Shown piece after piece: positions 36,665 through 45,225 of a stretch of 64,000 nt of DNA. Position 1 is the stretch's first letter; each line of letters opens with the position of its first letter. A model generated the notes under the pieces. That model was not told the DNA's origin and did no database searches. It saw only the letters and a program-made list of their open reading frames with translations. The position numbers were made by a program, and so were the translations under genes. Location: assembly GCA_006226595.1 (NCBI GenBank), contig SBGP01000013.1, forward strand, positions 1 through 64,000. The letters run 5' to 3'. The DNA is from Deltaproteobacteria bacterium. Its GTDB lineage: Bacteria > Myxococcota_A > UBA796 > GCA-2862545.

Positions 36665-37548
36665 CGGGCGGGCTCGGCGGCGATGCTCACCGAGTCGTCC
36701 TCGATCGAGGCGACGATGGCGAGCTCGCCCCCTGCGCCGACGCCGATCTCGCTGGGCCAGGCACTCACGAACTGTCCCCAGTGGCTCGCCGTTCCCGGCG
36801 GGTTCGTCATGACGATGCCGTCGTCGAGCTCCGCCTCGAACCAGAGCAGGGCGCCCGCGATGGGCCCCGGGTCGGTGCAGGTAACCACGCGCCGCACCTG
36901 TTCCTCGGGCTCGACGCCGGTCCCGAGAGCGAGGTCCCAGAGCAGGACGGGCTCCGAGGCGAGGCGTTCGCCCCCGGTGACGTAGCGGTACGGACCGGGC
37001 GACCGAAGGCCCTCGAGCAGGGGGCCGACCTCGAGGTCCAGGCTCTTCCCCACCTGACGTACCGCCGCGAGGGCGTCGCGGTACTCACGAGCCGAGTCGG
37101 GACTGCGAACGAGCTGTGCCCAGACCCTCAGGCGGCGCGGGGCGAGGGTGCCGCCGGGTACGACCCAGGCGGCGGCCGCTTCGGTGGCCTCGACCACGCC
37201 CTCGTAGAACGGGTCGGAGTTGAGCAGCTCGGAGAAGGCGAGGTCCACGGGCCGTGGATCGAGCTCTTCGACCGTGCCCTCGAGCAGGTGTACGCGGTCA
37301 GCCAGCCCGTTGGCGGCGATGAGCTCGCGGGCGACCTCGGCAATCGCGGTCGGCTCGACGGCCCACACCTCTCGCGCGCCCATCTTCGCGGCCGCACAGC
37401 TCCACAGCCCGGTGCCGCAGCCGACCTCGAGTACACGAGCGCCCGGAGCCCGGCGATGGAGCAGGCTCAGCAGCGCCTCGTTGCGCGGCTCGTCGGAGAG
37501 CAGCCGCAGGTGCTCCCAGGGATCCGCAAACCGCTCGACTCCTTCCAC
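36661..37548 (-). CDS. SAM-dependent methyltransferase, class I (PRMT-like)
   Basis: 295 aa, GTG start at 37548 five bases after GGAGG. Motif I VLEVGCGTGLWSCAAAKMGA binds S-adenosylmethionine; the acidic loop VWAVEPTAIAEVAREL and VDLAFSELLNSDPFYEGV (with a Glu reminiscent of the protein-arginine methyltransferase double-E loop) follow; C-terminal beta domain (GIVMTNPPGTASHWGQ) matches the PRMT-type barrel (substrate side HWGQ). Probably methylates a protein or small molecule; target unknown. Translationally coupled to the DUF4026-like gene. Confidence 0.8.
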   Translation of the reverse strand: MEGVERFADPWEHLRLLSDEPRNEALLSLLHRRAPGARVLEVGCGTGLWSCAAAKMGAREVWAVEPTAIAEVARELIAANGLADRVHLLEGTVEELDPRPVDLAFSELLNSDPFYEGVVEATEAAAAWVVPGGTLAPRRLRVWAQLVRSPDSAREYRDALAAVRQVGKSLDLEVGPLLEGLRSPGPYRYVTGGERLASEPVLLWDLALGTGVEPEEQVRRVVTCTDPGPIAGALLWFEAELDDGIVMTNPPGTASHWGQFVSAWPSEIGVGAGGELAIVASIEDDSVSIAAEPAR

Positions 37549-37768
37549 ATGACCTCCGGACGAGGGACGATAGCAGGTGCCCACCGAGCGGCGGCATGAC
37601 GTCGGTCTGTGCGGCGGAGAGGGGTGGCCGCTGCGCCCGCTGTGAAATGAGATGACATCTCGCGGAAGTGCCGATGGCGAGCGGCTGATCGCGGTGCGAC
37701 ACCGCTCGCGGAGCCCGGGGAGATGAAGAGCGACGGCAGCTCCGCGTCTGTGTCGGCGAGGAGGACGC

Positions 37769-38302
37769 ATGATTCGCATCACCACCCTTGCTCTGACGCT
37801 CGCCGGTCTGGTCGCTTGTACCGGGCTTCCCGACGCCGACTCCGGCGATACCTGGGGCGACACGGCGGTCGCCGACTTCCAGGGCCCGTGGCAGATTGCC
37901 GAGGTCCAGTGGCAGTGCGAGCCGGGCTCCAACACCTGGACCTACTACGCGCGCACCGACGGCTGGGCGACATCGATGTCGCTGGACATCGTCGAGACCG
38001 GCGACGGCAACTGGTCCGAGAACCCGTCGATGGTCTGGGACGAGTACCACGACTTCGACGACAACCTCGCCTACGCCGAAGACGGCAGCTGGGACGAGTG
38101 GCAGATCGTGCTGCGCGGTGTGTCGTCGATGGGCTCGCAGGTCAGCGGCGAGACGACCTTGTTCACGTGCGGCTACCACTCCAACGACTCGCTGTCGTGG
38201 AAGGCGACGATGTACGGCGACAACAGCGCGCTCGACTGCGCCGTGTGGGGCCATCGTCCCATCGAAGCCTACGGCAGCGGCTGCTACGTCTTCGACTTCT
38301 AG
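37769..38302 (+). CDS. W-C family lipoprotein (paralogue)
   Basis: 177 aa, ATG 37769 after GAGGAGGACGC. Signal MIRITTLALTLAGLVAC. DTWGDT linker then VQWQCEPGSNTWTYYARTDGWATS, DIVETGDGNW, EYHDFDDNLAY, SWDEWQIVLRG, TLFTCGYHSNDSLSWKA and DCAVWGHRPIEA ending CYVFDF. Near-perfect match in layout to the gene at 38679. A 375-bp gap follows with repeats and a terminator. Confidence 0.7.
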   Translation: MIRITTLALTLAGLVACTGLPDADSGDTWGDTAVADFQGPWQIAEVQWQCEPGSNTWTYYARTDGWATSMSLDIVETGDGNWSENPSMVWDEYHDFDDNLAYAEDGSWDEWQIVLRGVSSMGSQVSGETTLFTCGYHSNDSLSWKATMYGDNSALDCAVWGHRPIEAYGSGCYVFDF

Positions 38303-38491
38303 CAGGCTGCTGGACCGGTCGGGCCGAGCCGTCTGAACGCGGCGGGCGAGTGTTCAGCATCCTGTCGGACTGGGCAAGAAGCGGGCCAAGCACATGCCTC
38401 GCGGGCCCGCTCACGCGGCCGGCGAGGTGATTCGGCGCGGGTTGCGTCGGCGGCCCGAGGCTCGTGAGTGCCTGGGAACAGGCCACTGAGA

Positions 38492-38540
38492 GGGGTCTGA
38501 CCCCGCCCGGGGGTCTGACCCTCGTGCGGGGTCAGACCCC
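38492..38540. repeat. Three copies of GGGGTCTGACCCC palindrome-like repeat
   Basis: The gene-free stretch 38303-38678 holds GGGGTCTGACCCC (38492-38504), GGGGTCTGACCCT (38510-38522) and the inverted GGGGTCAGACCCC (38528-38540). Copies one and three are exact reverse complements and can form a long hairpin. Such GGGGTCAGACCCC elements resemble dispersed intergenic repeats of many GC-rich bacteria. Apart from this and the terminator at 38633, I see no gene or other structure in the stretch. Confidence 0.75.
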
Positions 38541-38632
38541 CCCTCGAGGAGGGCCTCGATCTCGCTACGCGAACCCCTGCGATTCGACGATTTTCGTCGC
38601 TCCCGGCGGCTCGCGGGCCCCAGACGCAAGAA

Positions 38633-38660
38633 ACCCCGACTCGGCGAACCGAGCCGGGGT
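38633..38660 (-). terminator. Rho-independent terminator
   Basis: On the reverse strand a 12-bp stem (ACCCCGGCTCGG / CCGAGTCGGGGT, one G-T pair) with a TTCG loop is followed by TTTCTT. It begins about 19 bp beyond the stop of the lipoprotein gene at 38679, which it should terminate. Confidence 0.85.
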
Positions 38661-38678
38661 CTCTATTACCCGAGGGGC

Positions 38679-39221
38679 TTACTGCAGGACGGTGCAGCTG
38701 TTGCCACTGTGGGTGTTGTAGTAGTCGGCGGCCTCGTTGCCGTAGACAGCGCAGTCCGCGCCGTTCTCGCCGAAGTCCGAGGTGGCCATCCACGCGAGCT
38801 CGGCCTCACCGTGCGTACCGCAGGTGAAGAAGGTGCTCTCGCCGGAAACCACGCCACCGGTGGTGGAGGACTTGGTGAGGGTCGCGCCCCAGGTGTCCCA
38901 GGAGCCGTCGTCAGCGTACTGACCCTGGCTGAGGGTGTGGAACTCGTCCCAGCCGTTGTAGGTGTTCGGGTCGTTCAGACCGCCCCAGGCACCGGTCTCG
39001 ACGATGTCGAGGTCGATGGCGTCGGCCCAGCCGTCGCTGTTGACGGTGTAGGTGTACGAGCCGTCGGTCGTGTCACAGGACCAGCTGAAGCCGGTGGTCT
39101 GCCACGGACCCTCGTAGACCGTCTCGGTCTCGGTGTCGCTCTCGACGGGATCGGGATCGCCTTCGGTGCAGGCGGTCAGGGCGAGCATGCCCACGGCCAT
39201 GGCCAGGGTAAACTTGTTCAT
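38679..39221 (-). CDS. W-C family lipoprotein (paralogue)
   Basis: 180 aa, ATG 39221 after AAGGAGACGC. Signal MNKFTLAMAVGMLALTAC and a DTETETV linker. FSWSCDTTDGSYTYTVNSDGWADA, DIVETGAWGG, GWDEFHTLSQGQYADDGSWDTW, TFFTCGTHGEAELAWMATS and DCAVYGNEAADYY, ending in CTVLQ. Ends at a strong terminator. Paralogue of 37769 on the opposite strand, facing it across 376 bp. Confidence 0.7.
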   Translation of the reverse strand: MNKFTLAMAVGMLALTACTEGDPDPVESDTETETVYEGPWQTTGFSWSCDTTDGSYTYTVNSDGWADAIDLDIVETGAWGGLNDPNTYNGWDEFHTLSQGQYADDGSWDTWGATLTKSSTTGGVVSGESTFFTCGTHGEAELAWMATSDFGENGADCAVYGNEAADYYNTHSGNSCTVLQ

Positions 39222-39431
39222 GATTGCGTCTCCTTCCGGTGGCGCAGGCTGCCACCAAGTTTGCTGTCGCAGCCGACAGCATTGGCATCCTTACCTGGGA
39301 ACTCGCCATCCGCAACCCCCTGGAAGGGCGTGTAAGAGGCGGGACAGCGGGGATGCCGGCTGCTGGCCATCGGTGTAGACCCGTGGAAACAACCACTTCT
39401 TCCGTACACGAAAGAACCGTGGCGCCGGGGG

Positions 39432-41102
39432 CTATTCGTTGCGCGCGGGTACCGCTGATGACGCCGACGTACCGCTGCGGCTCCGGTTCTGGAACAGTGC
39501 GCGCTCCACCTTGTCGAGCAGACGCGCCAGCCCCTCACCGGTGAGCGCGCTCACGGGTACGCCGTCGTAGCGGTCGACCAGGTTCGCGAGAACCTCGGGC
39601 TCGGCGGCGTCGGCCTTGTTCCACACGCGCAGGCTCGGCCGGTCGTCGAGACCGAGCTCGCCGAGGATGTGCTCTACGTCCGCGAGCTGCTCCTCGACGT
39701 CGGGGTCGCTGGCATCGAGCACGTGCAGCAACAGGTGCGCGCCATCGAGCTCCTCGAGGGTCGCCTTGAACGCTTCGACCAGGGTCTTGGGCAGGTCCTG
39801 GATGAAGCCCACGGTGTCGGTGACGATGATCTCGCGCTCTTCAGGGAAGCGCAGCCGTCGGCTGGTGGGGTCGAGGGTCGCGAACAGCTGGTCCTCGGCG
39901 ATGACCTCGGAGCTCGTCATCCGGTTGAGCAGCGTGGACTTGCCGGCATTCGTGTACCCGACGATGGACGCCACCGGGATCTGCGACTTCTCGCGACGCG
40001 CGCGACGGGTGGCGCGGTTCTTCGCGAGCTTGGTGAGCTGGCGCTCGAGGCGCGTCAACCGCTCTCCCGCTCGGCGACGGTTGATCTCGAGCTTGGTCTC
40101 GCCGGGGCCGCGTCCGCCGATGCCGCCGGTGAGCCGTGACATGGCCGTGGGCATCAATGCGAGGCGCGGGGCGCGGTAGCGGAGCTGCGCGAGCTCGACC
40201 TGGAGCTTGCCTTCTCGGCTGGTGGCGTGCTGCGCGAAGATGTCGAGGATGAGCTGGGTCCGATCGAGCACCTTGAGGTCGGTGGTCGTCGCGATGTTGC
40301 GCAGCTGGCTCGGCGACAGCTCGCGGTCGAAGATCAGCGCGTCGGCGCCGAGGTGCATGCTGCGCACCACCAGTTCCTGCAGCTTGCCGCTGCCGATACA
40401 GGTCTTGCCGTCGAGCTTGCGCCGGCTCTGGAGCACGCTGTCGAGCACCTGCAGCCCCGCGGTGTCCGCGAGACGCTCGAGCTCGGCCAGGCCGCGCTTG
40501 GCGCGCTCGGCATCGTCGAGGGTGATGCCGACGAGGATCACGCCCTCCTTGCCGTCCACGCGCGTGAGCTGCGTGTTCTTCGCGAACTGAGCCTCGAGGT
40601 CCTCGATCTCGGCGGCGAAGTCGCGGTCCCAGTCGTGGATGCTCGCGATCTCTTCGACCCGATGTGGCTCCCCGGCATCGGGCGGCAGCAGGGTCGCGAG
40701 GTGCACGCGGCCCGGCAGGCCATCGGGAAGCACCTCGATCGTCGCCACGGCATCGAGCTGGAGCAGTGCGAGGTCGGTGAGGTCGTCCTCCTCGAGACCC
40801 TCGGGACGCAGGGAGGTGTGGATCAGCCGCACGCCGCGGAAGCGCGACGCGCCCGCGCGCCGAGGCCCGAGGTCGGGCAGGAACACGCGGTGGGCCTCGC
40901 CGACGACGACGTACTCGATCTGACCCAGGCGATCGATGAGGACGGCGATGCGGCGTCCCGTGTCTCGCGTCAGCTCGGTGAGTCGGCGCGCGAGCGGCGC
41001 CGAGATCAGCTCGTCGCGACCGACGCGTCGGCGGTAGAGCGCGCGCAGATCGCGGGCCTGGCTGGCCTTGAGGCCGGTGGTGTTTCCGTGCAGCGGTTGG
41101 AT
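39432..41102 (-). CDS. hflX: GTPase HflX (start codon non-canonical)
   Basis: 556 aa when the conserved N-terminus is included. GTPase that binds and splits stalled 70S ribosomes. GTP-binding motifs: G1 GYTNAGKSTLLN, G3 DTVGFI, G4 NKAD, plus the HflX-specific GGIGGRGPGETKLE segment. The first in-frame ATG/GTG/TTG is GTG 40886, but coding similarity continues 72 codons upstream (IQPLHGNTTGLKASQARDL, LYRRRVGRDELIS, GQIEYVVVGEAHRVFLPDLG), up to a stop at 41126-41128. The N-terminus aligns to the usual Met at an ATC codon (41102), so ATC or CTG (41093) may start translation. Minus-strand, monocistronic. Confidence 0.88.
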   Translation of the reverse strand: MQPLHGNTTGLKASQARDLRALYRRRVGRDELISAPLARRLTELTRDTGRRIAVLIDRLGQIEYVVVGEAHRVFLPDLGPRRAGASRFRGVRLIHTSLRPEGLEEDDLTDLALLQLDAVATIEVLPDGLPGRVHLATLLPPDAGEPHRVEEIASIHDWDRDFAAEIEDLEAQFAKNTQLTRVDGKEGVILVGITLDDAERAKRGLAELERLADTAGLQVLDSVLQSRRKLDGKTCIGSGKLQELVVRSMHLGADALIFDRELSPSQLRNIATTTDLKVLDRTQLILDIFAQHATSREGKLQVELAQLRYRAPRLALMPTAMSRLTGGIGGRGPGETKLEINRRRAGERLTRLERQLTKLAKNRATRRARREKSQIPVASIVGYTNAGKSTLLNRMTSSEVIAEDQLFATLDPTSRRLRFPEEREIIVTDTVGFIQDLPKTLVEAFKATLEELDGAHLLLHVLDASDPDVEEQLADVEHILGELGLDDRPSLRVWNKADAAEPEVLANLVDRYDGVPVSALTGEGLARLLDKVERALFQNRSRSGTSASSAVPARNE

Positions 41103-41227
41103 GGGCGCTCCCGTCGAAGCTTCCCGCTACAACCGCGACTGCGAGGGGTCAAGCGCGCTTGGCGCGCGAATCTCGAAAAAGCGGAAACCGATGCGGCCAT
41201 GCGTGGTCGGCATGGGAGGGAGGGCCC

Positions 41228-41707
41228 ATGGACCGCCGCCAGTCAGACCGCTCCGACCTGAACCTGCTGCCGATGATGAACCTGGTGAGCCTGCTCATCC
41301 CGCTGCTGCTCATGGGCACCCAGCTGGTGGCGTTGTCGTCGATCGACATCGCTCAGCCGGCAGCCGCGCCGACTCCCGGGCCGGTGAGCGACGACTTCCA
41401 CCTCGTCGTGCGCATCGAGCCCGAGGGCTTCTTCGTCGATGGCGCGGAAGACGTACTCGGCGAAGCGTCACTGCATCTCGCATGCGAGGAGCGCTGCACG
41501 GACAAGGACGACTGGCCGCACGACGAGCTCGTGCAGCGGCTGGTCGAGGTCAAGGAGGCCCACCCCGCCGAGACGCGGGTGATGGTGATCCCGGACTCGC
41601 GCGTGACCTACCAGGTCATCGTGCGCACGCTGGACGCGACTCGCGCCCGCAAGGCCCACGGGGAGTGGCAGGAGCTGTTTCCCGAGGCGAGCATCGGCAG
41701 CCGCTGA
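41228..41707 (+). CDS. ExbD/TolR-like biopolymer transport protein
   Basis: 159 aa. ATG 41228 with GGGAGGG upstream. One N-terminal helix (PMMNLVSLLIPLLLMGTQLVA) preceded by DLNLLP, the classic ExbD/TolR D-x-x-L-P pattern (DLNLLPMMNLV), and a periplasmic domain ending RVMVIPDSRVTYQVIVRTLDATR. Works with an ExbB/TolQ partner to energise TonB-like systems. No partner gene beside it; it is isolated between hflX and a minus-strand operon. Confidence 0.85.
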   Translation: MDRRQSDRSDLNLLPMMNLVSLLIPLLLMGTQLVALSSIDIAQPAAAPTPGPVSDDFHLVVRIEPEGFFVDGAEDVLGEASLHLACEERCTDKDDWPHDELVQRLVEVKEAHPAETRVMVIPDSRVTYQVIVRTLDATRARKAHGEWQELFPEASIGSR

Positions 41708-41710
41708 GGC

Positions 41711-42781
41711 CTAGTCGGGGACAGTGAGCCGCTTGGCGGCCTCGCAGTTCTGGGCGCTGAACGAGACCACGGTCACCGCCCCTTCCTCGACGTCGGCCGA
41801 GATGGCGCACACGCTGCGGCGCTCGACCCGTGGCGCGCCCTTGTCGCTCTCGGTCTCGATCTTCTCGATGACCTCGACGGTGTAGCCGCCGGCGGGGAGG
41901 TTGAGGTTGGCGTGGCGCGAGACGTAGCCGGCCCCGGACACGGACACCGCGAGCTTCTCGTCGCGGGTGCTGCCGTCGCGGAGCGCGAGGATGCCGCCGA
42001 CGCGGACCGTGCCGAAGCTGCCGTAGCCGGGCTCGACGGTCTGGCACAGATCCCGACTGCCGAGCTCCCGCGGGGCGCGCACATCGACGGCGCCGAAGCA
42101 GAACAGGTCACTGGCGTCCGCGGTGCCGATGGCGAGCTCGTGCCTTCCGGGGGTGAGCTGCACGGTGACGGCGGCCTTCTTGAGCTTGCCCTGACTCACG
42201 CCATCCACCCACAGGGTGCCGCCGGCGAACACGCCCTGGCGACTCACGGTGAGGGCCACACCGTCCGGGTCGAAGCCGCGCCCGACGGCGCTGCGCGGAG
42301 GGGCGCCTCCGCCGAGCAGAGTGCGATGGGCGGCGTCGACCTCGATGTTCAGCGCGTCGAGCAGGGACAAGGCAAGCTGGCGCTCGAGGGCGAACAGGGT
42401 GTGCCGCGGCCCCTGGGCCGACACGCTCGCGAGCACCTCGCCGGTGGCGACGTCGAGGGCACGTGCGTCGAGCCGCGCCTGGTCGCCGTCGGTGGACAGG
42501 CTCCCGGTGACGAGCCAGCCGGCACCGAGGACCTTGCCGAGCTCCTGGGCGCTCGCCGGGTCGACGAAGTCGGTCTGCTGCAGCTTCAGCTCCGCGAGCA
42601 CCGCGTCGAGTCGGCCACGCTCCACCAGCACCACGCCGTCCACGTGCAGGTCGGTGAGCATCATGTCGGTCAGCGCCGAGCCGAAGGGGGCGAGCTCCGC
42701 GTCGGTGGTGTTCACCGCGAAGGGTGCCACTGCGAGCACCGGTTCGGCCGCGAGCGCGCTGAGGACCGAGAGCAGGAGCAT
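41711..42781 (-). CDS. CsgG/FlgO-like periplasmic protein with PEGA-like C-terminus
   Basis: 356 aa with signal peptide (MLLLSVLSALAAE). N-terminal 120 residues have the CsgG/FlgO/LpoB-like Rossmann-type layout (LAVAPFAVNTTDAELAPFGSALTDMMLTDL, VVLVERGRLDAVLAEL, LGAGWLVTGSL, each in part). The C-terminal part has PEGA-like beta segments (GGTLWVDGVSQGKLKKAAVTVQLTPGRHEL). Outer-membrane-associated or periplasmic. Adjacent, zero-base gap, to the endo/exonuclease/phosphatase gene. Confidence 0.65.
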   Translation of the reverse strand: MLLLSVLSALAAEPVLAVAPFAVNTTDAELAPFGSALTDMMLTDLHVDGVVLVERGRLDAVLAELKLQQTDFVDPASAQELGKVLGAGWLVTGSLSTDGDQARLDARALDVATGEVLASVSAQGPRHTLFALERQLALSLLDALNIEVDAAHRTLLGGGAPPRSAVGRGFDPDGVALTVSRQGVFAGGTLWVDGVSQGKLKKAAVTVQLTPGRHELAIGTADASDLFCFGAVDVRAPRELGSRDLCQTVEPGYGSFGTVRVGGILALRDGSTRDEKLAVSVSGAGYVSRHANLNLPAGGYTVEVIEKIETESDKGAPRVERRSVCAISADVEEGAVTVVSFSAQNCEAAKRLTVPD

Positions 42782-43834
42782 CTACGGCACGCGGATCGTG
42801 AGCACGATGGGCAGGTGGTCCGAGACGTCGAGCACCTGGAGCACCTCGTAGTCGAGCTGCTCGACGCCGCCGTGGAACGCGTAGTCGAGCACGCGGTCGG
42901 CCTGGTCCTCGCCGAAGGAGACGTAGGTCCGCCACTTCTCGGGCTCGGCGTGGTAGGTCTCGGCGCTCATCGCGGGGGTGAACGCGTCGTACAGCGCCTG
43001 GACGGGCGTGGTCGCGTCCGCGTACAGCCCGGCATGCTCGCCGAGCCGGGACGGGTCGTCCCCCGGCGGCAGCGAGTTCAGGTCACCGCCGAGCACCCAC
43101 GGCACCTTGGCCTCGGTCGCCTGGCGCATGTGCTTGGCGAGCATGGCCACCTGCTTGCCCAGCGTGCCGTCGCCTCGCGAGAACGCGGAGAGGTGCGTGT
43201 TGAACAGGCGAAGCTCGCCGCTGCCCAGGGGTACGGCGACCTCGAGCAGCGCTCGGCGCAGGTTGAACAGCCGGCGGTGGAAGGGCTCGTCGAGCAGCGG
43301 CAGCTGGTAGCGGGTGGCGCGGGTCAGCTTGTGCTTCGAGAGCACAGCCAGGTTCATGTCGACCCGGCCCAGGTTCTGTTCGGGTGGGTGCGGCACGTAG
43401 GGGGCGCGGTGGTAGGGCGCGGCCGTGCTGCACGGGTAGGGCACGCGCTCGAGGATCTCGGCGAGCTGATCGCTGCGCTGCGTGCGGTCGCTGCCACGGT
43501 CGACCTCCTGGAGCAGCACGATGTCCGCGTCCACGTCCTTGATCACGCGAGCGATGCCCTCGAGGGCGGCCTCGCGCTCGGCCGGCGGTACGTGCACGTC
43601 GGGACCGCCGTCGTAGAAGAAGTGGCGCTTGCGACCGCCCGAGTACTGCACGTTCCAGATGAGGATGCGCAGGGTGTCGCCGCTCGCGAGGGCGCGCGTG
43701 TCGCCGGTGCACTGGATGGGCGCATCCATCTCGTCGGCGGGGAAGAAGAAGGCCAGGCGTCCCGCGGTGAGCAGCCCCACGAGTCCCAGTCCCGCGACCA
43801 CCGCAGCCTTGGCCAGTGCGCGCTTGCGCGACAT
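42782..43834 (-). CDS. Endonuclease/exonuclease/phosphatase-family protein
   Basis: 350 aa, membrane-anchored by a helix near the N-terminus (about 8-28). The EEP fold motifs are complete: ILIWNVQYSG, DIVLLQEVDRG, LFNTHLSAF, VLGGDLNSLP, RVLDYAFHG and SDHLPIV. Could hydrolyse nucleic acid, phosphoinositide or sphingomyelin-type substrates; a signal anchor implies a periplasmic location. Same operon as the CsgG-like and HTTM genes. Confidence 0.88.
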   Translation of the reverse strand: MSRKRALAKAAVVAGLGLVGLLTAGRLAFFFPADEMDAPIQCTGDTRALASGDTLRILIWNVQYSGGRKRHFFYDGGPDVHVPPAEREAALEGIARVIKDVDADIVLLQEVDRGSDRTQRSDQLAEILERVPYPCSTAAPYHRAPYVPHPPEQNLGRVDMNLAVLSKHKLTRATRYQLPLLDEPFHRRLFNLRRALLEVAVPLGSGELRLFNTHLSAFSRGDGTLGKQVAMLAKHMRQATEAKVPWVLGGDLNSLPPGDDPSRLGEHAGLYADATTPVQALYDAFTPAMSAETYHAEPEKWRTYVSFGEDQADRVLDYAFHGGVEQLDYEVLQVLDVSDHLPIVLTIRVP

Positions 43835-43855
43835 GTGCGCCTCCAGGCGGGCAGC

Positions 43856-44668
43856 CTACCCCGGCGGAACCTGCGCATCGAGCGGCCGTCCCCCGACCCG
43901 GTCGAGGATCCGGTGCACCGCATCGGCATCGAGGAAGGCCAGGTAGCAGGCGAACACGGTCGCGGTGAACGTGCCGACCGGCAGCAGGGTGAAGAAGGCC
44001 GCATGCATCAGCAGCCCGAGGGGCATCGCCCACCACTGCCAGCGGCGCACCCACAGGGCCACGACGAGCAGGTACTCGACGAGCACCGTGAGCACCGCGC
44101 CCACCAGCATCAGCGTCCCGAAGCCCGCGGGCGCGGGGTCACTGCCGAGGTACAGCTGGTGAAACGCCATCTCGAGGCGCTCGCCGGACAGGAACGCGGC
44201 AAAGCACTTGTCCCACGCCGTCCAGAAGTACACGACGCTCACGTGGAGAGCGACCATGCGCAGGCCCCACAGCGGGGCGCGCTCGGGCAGTGCGTCGCCG
44301 GCCCGCCACTTGTCCCAAGAGTAGCTGTGACCGACGGGCGCGAGGGCGGCGAGCAGCGTGGCCAGCGCCAGGTAGGCGGTGTGGTGATGGGTCCAAGGCT
44401 CGACGCCGGCGGGACCGAAGCCGTGCACCATGACCATCGCGATCAGCCCCGAGGCGGCGGTGCTCGCGCGGCTGTACACGCCGAGCAGCATCGCGGTCGT
44501 TGCCAGGTAGAAGCACGCGCCGAGGGCGAGGCGGGCAGGGGACTGGTCGAAGAAGAACGCGACCTCGGTGCCCCAGCGCGTCCACAGGACGAGCGCGAGC
44601 AGGATGCGCAGCAGGCCCGACGAGCGGGTCGAGCCCTCCTCGGTGAGCATCGCGTGCAGCCAGCTCAT
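43856..44668 (-). CDS. HTTM-domain membrane protein (vitamin K carboxylase-like)
   Basis: 270 aa with about six to seven helices. HTTM-type features: LLRILLALVLWTRWGTEVAFF, the HHHTAYLALATLLAALAP segment, and YFWTAWDKCFAAFLSGERLE (W-x-K-x-F loop) followed by FLDADAVHRIL. HTTM proteins are related to gamma-carboxylases, but bacterial members have no defined reaction. ATGA overlap with the 151-residue gene upstream, so the two are likely partners. Confidence 0.75.
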   Translation of the reverse strand: MSWLHAMLTEEGSTRSSGLLRILLALVLWTRWGTEVAFFFDQSPARLALGACFYLATTAMLLGVYSRASTAASGLIAMVMVHGFGPAGVEPWTHHHTAYLALATLLAALAPVGHSYSWDKWRAGDALPERAPLWGLRMVALHVSVVYFWTAWDKCFAAFLSGERLEMAFHQLYLGSDPAPAGFGTLMLVGAVLTVLVEYLLVVALWVRRWQWWAMPLGLLMHAAFFTLLPVGTFTATVFACYLAFLDADAVHRILDRVGGRPLDAQVPPG

Positions 44669-45120
44669 GGCGTGCCGCCCTTGTCGATGCGCCCGAGGTC
44701 CGCTTCGGTGAGGCCACACAGGTCCACGTCCGCGAGGCGGGTCATCGGCTGCCAGTGGTACCGGCTGCCGCACTCGCCGTCGACGAAGACGTGGGGCTTG
44801 CCGGGCATGCGCCGACACATCGTCTTTCCGGTGCGCGCAACCTGGGCTTCCGAGGGGATGAACGTGATGTAGCGAGGCGCGTCCGCACGTGTGGTCTTCA
44901 GCACCTCGAAGCGGTCGAGCGGTGCGGAGGTTCCGTCGGGGCGCCGGTCCTCGAAGCGCGCGATGCAGATGTCGGCGCCGAAGCCTCGGTACATGCGCCA
45001 GGTCTTGAGGCCCGGCACGGGCGGGTATCCGAGGCCCTGCGAGATCAGGGGCCCGGCGTTGAGGGCGGCGAAGATGGCGGCGACCGCGGCGAGGCGCGGC
45101 CATGGCAGGTCGGCGGACAC
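44665..45120 (-). CDS. Membrane-anchored HTTM partner protein
   Basis: 151 aa, GTG start 45120, stop overlapping the HTTM gene by ATGA. One N-terminal hydrophobic helix (LAAVAAIFAALNAGPLI), then a soluble domain (FGADICIARFEDRR, FIPSEAQVARTGKTMC, ECGSRYHWQPMTRL, DLCGLTEADL) with several Cys. Such small proteins commonly accompany HTTM genes. Function unknown. Confidence 0.55.
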   Translation of the reverse strand: MSADLPWPRLAAVAAIFAALNAGPLISQGLGYPPVPGLKTWRMYRGFGADICIARFEDRRPDGTSAPLDRFEVLKTTRADAPRYITFIPSEAQVARTGKTMCRRMPGKPHVFVDGECGSRYHWQPMTRLADVDLCGLTEADLGRIDKGGTP

Positions 45121-45225
45121 GGCCGTGTTCTACCCCAGTTCGCGCGAGGCGCGGCCCGCCGTCCGCGACCATTCGTGACGGACGTCGCGTCGGGGGGTGC
45201 GCAGCCTCTCTCACAGGAGGTGCGC

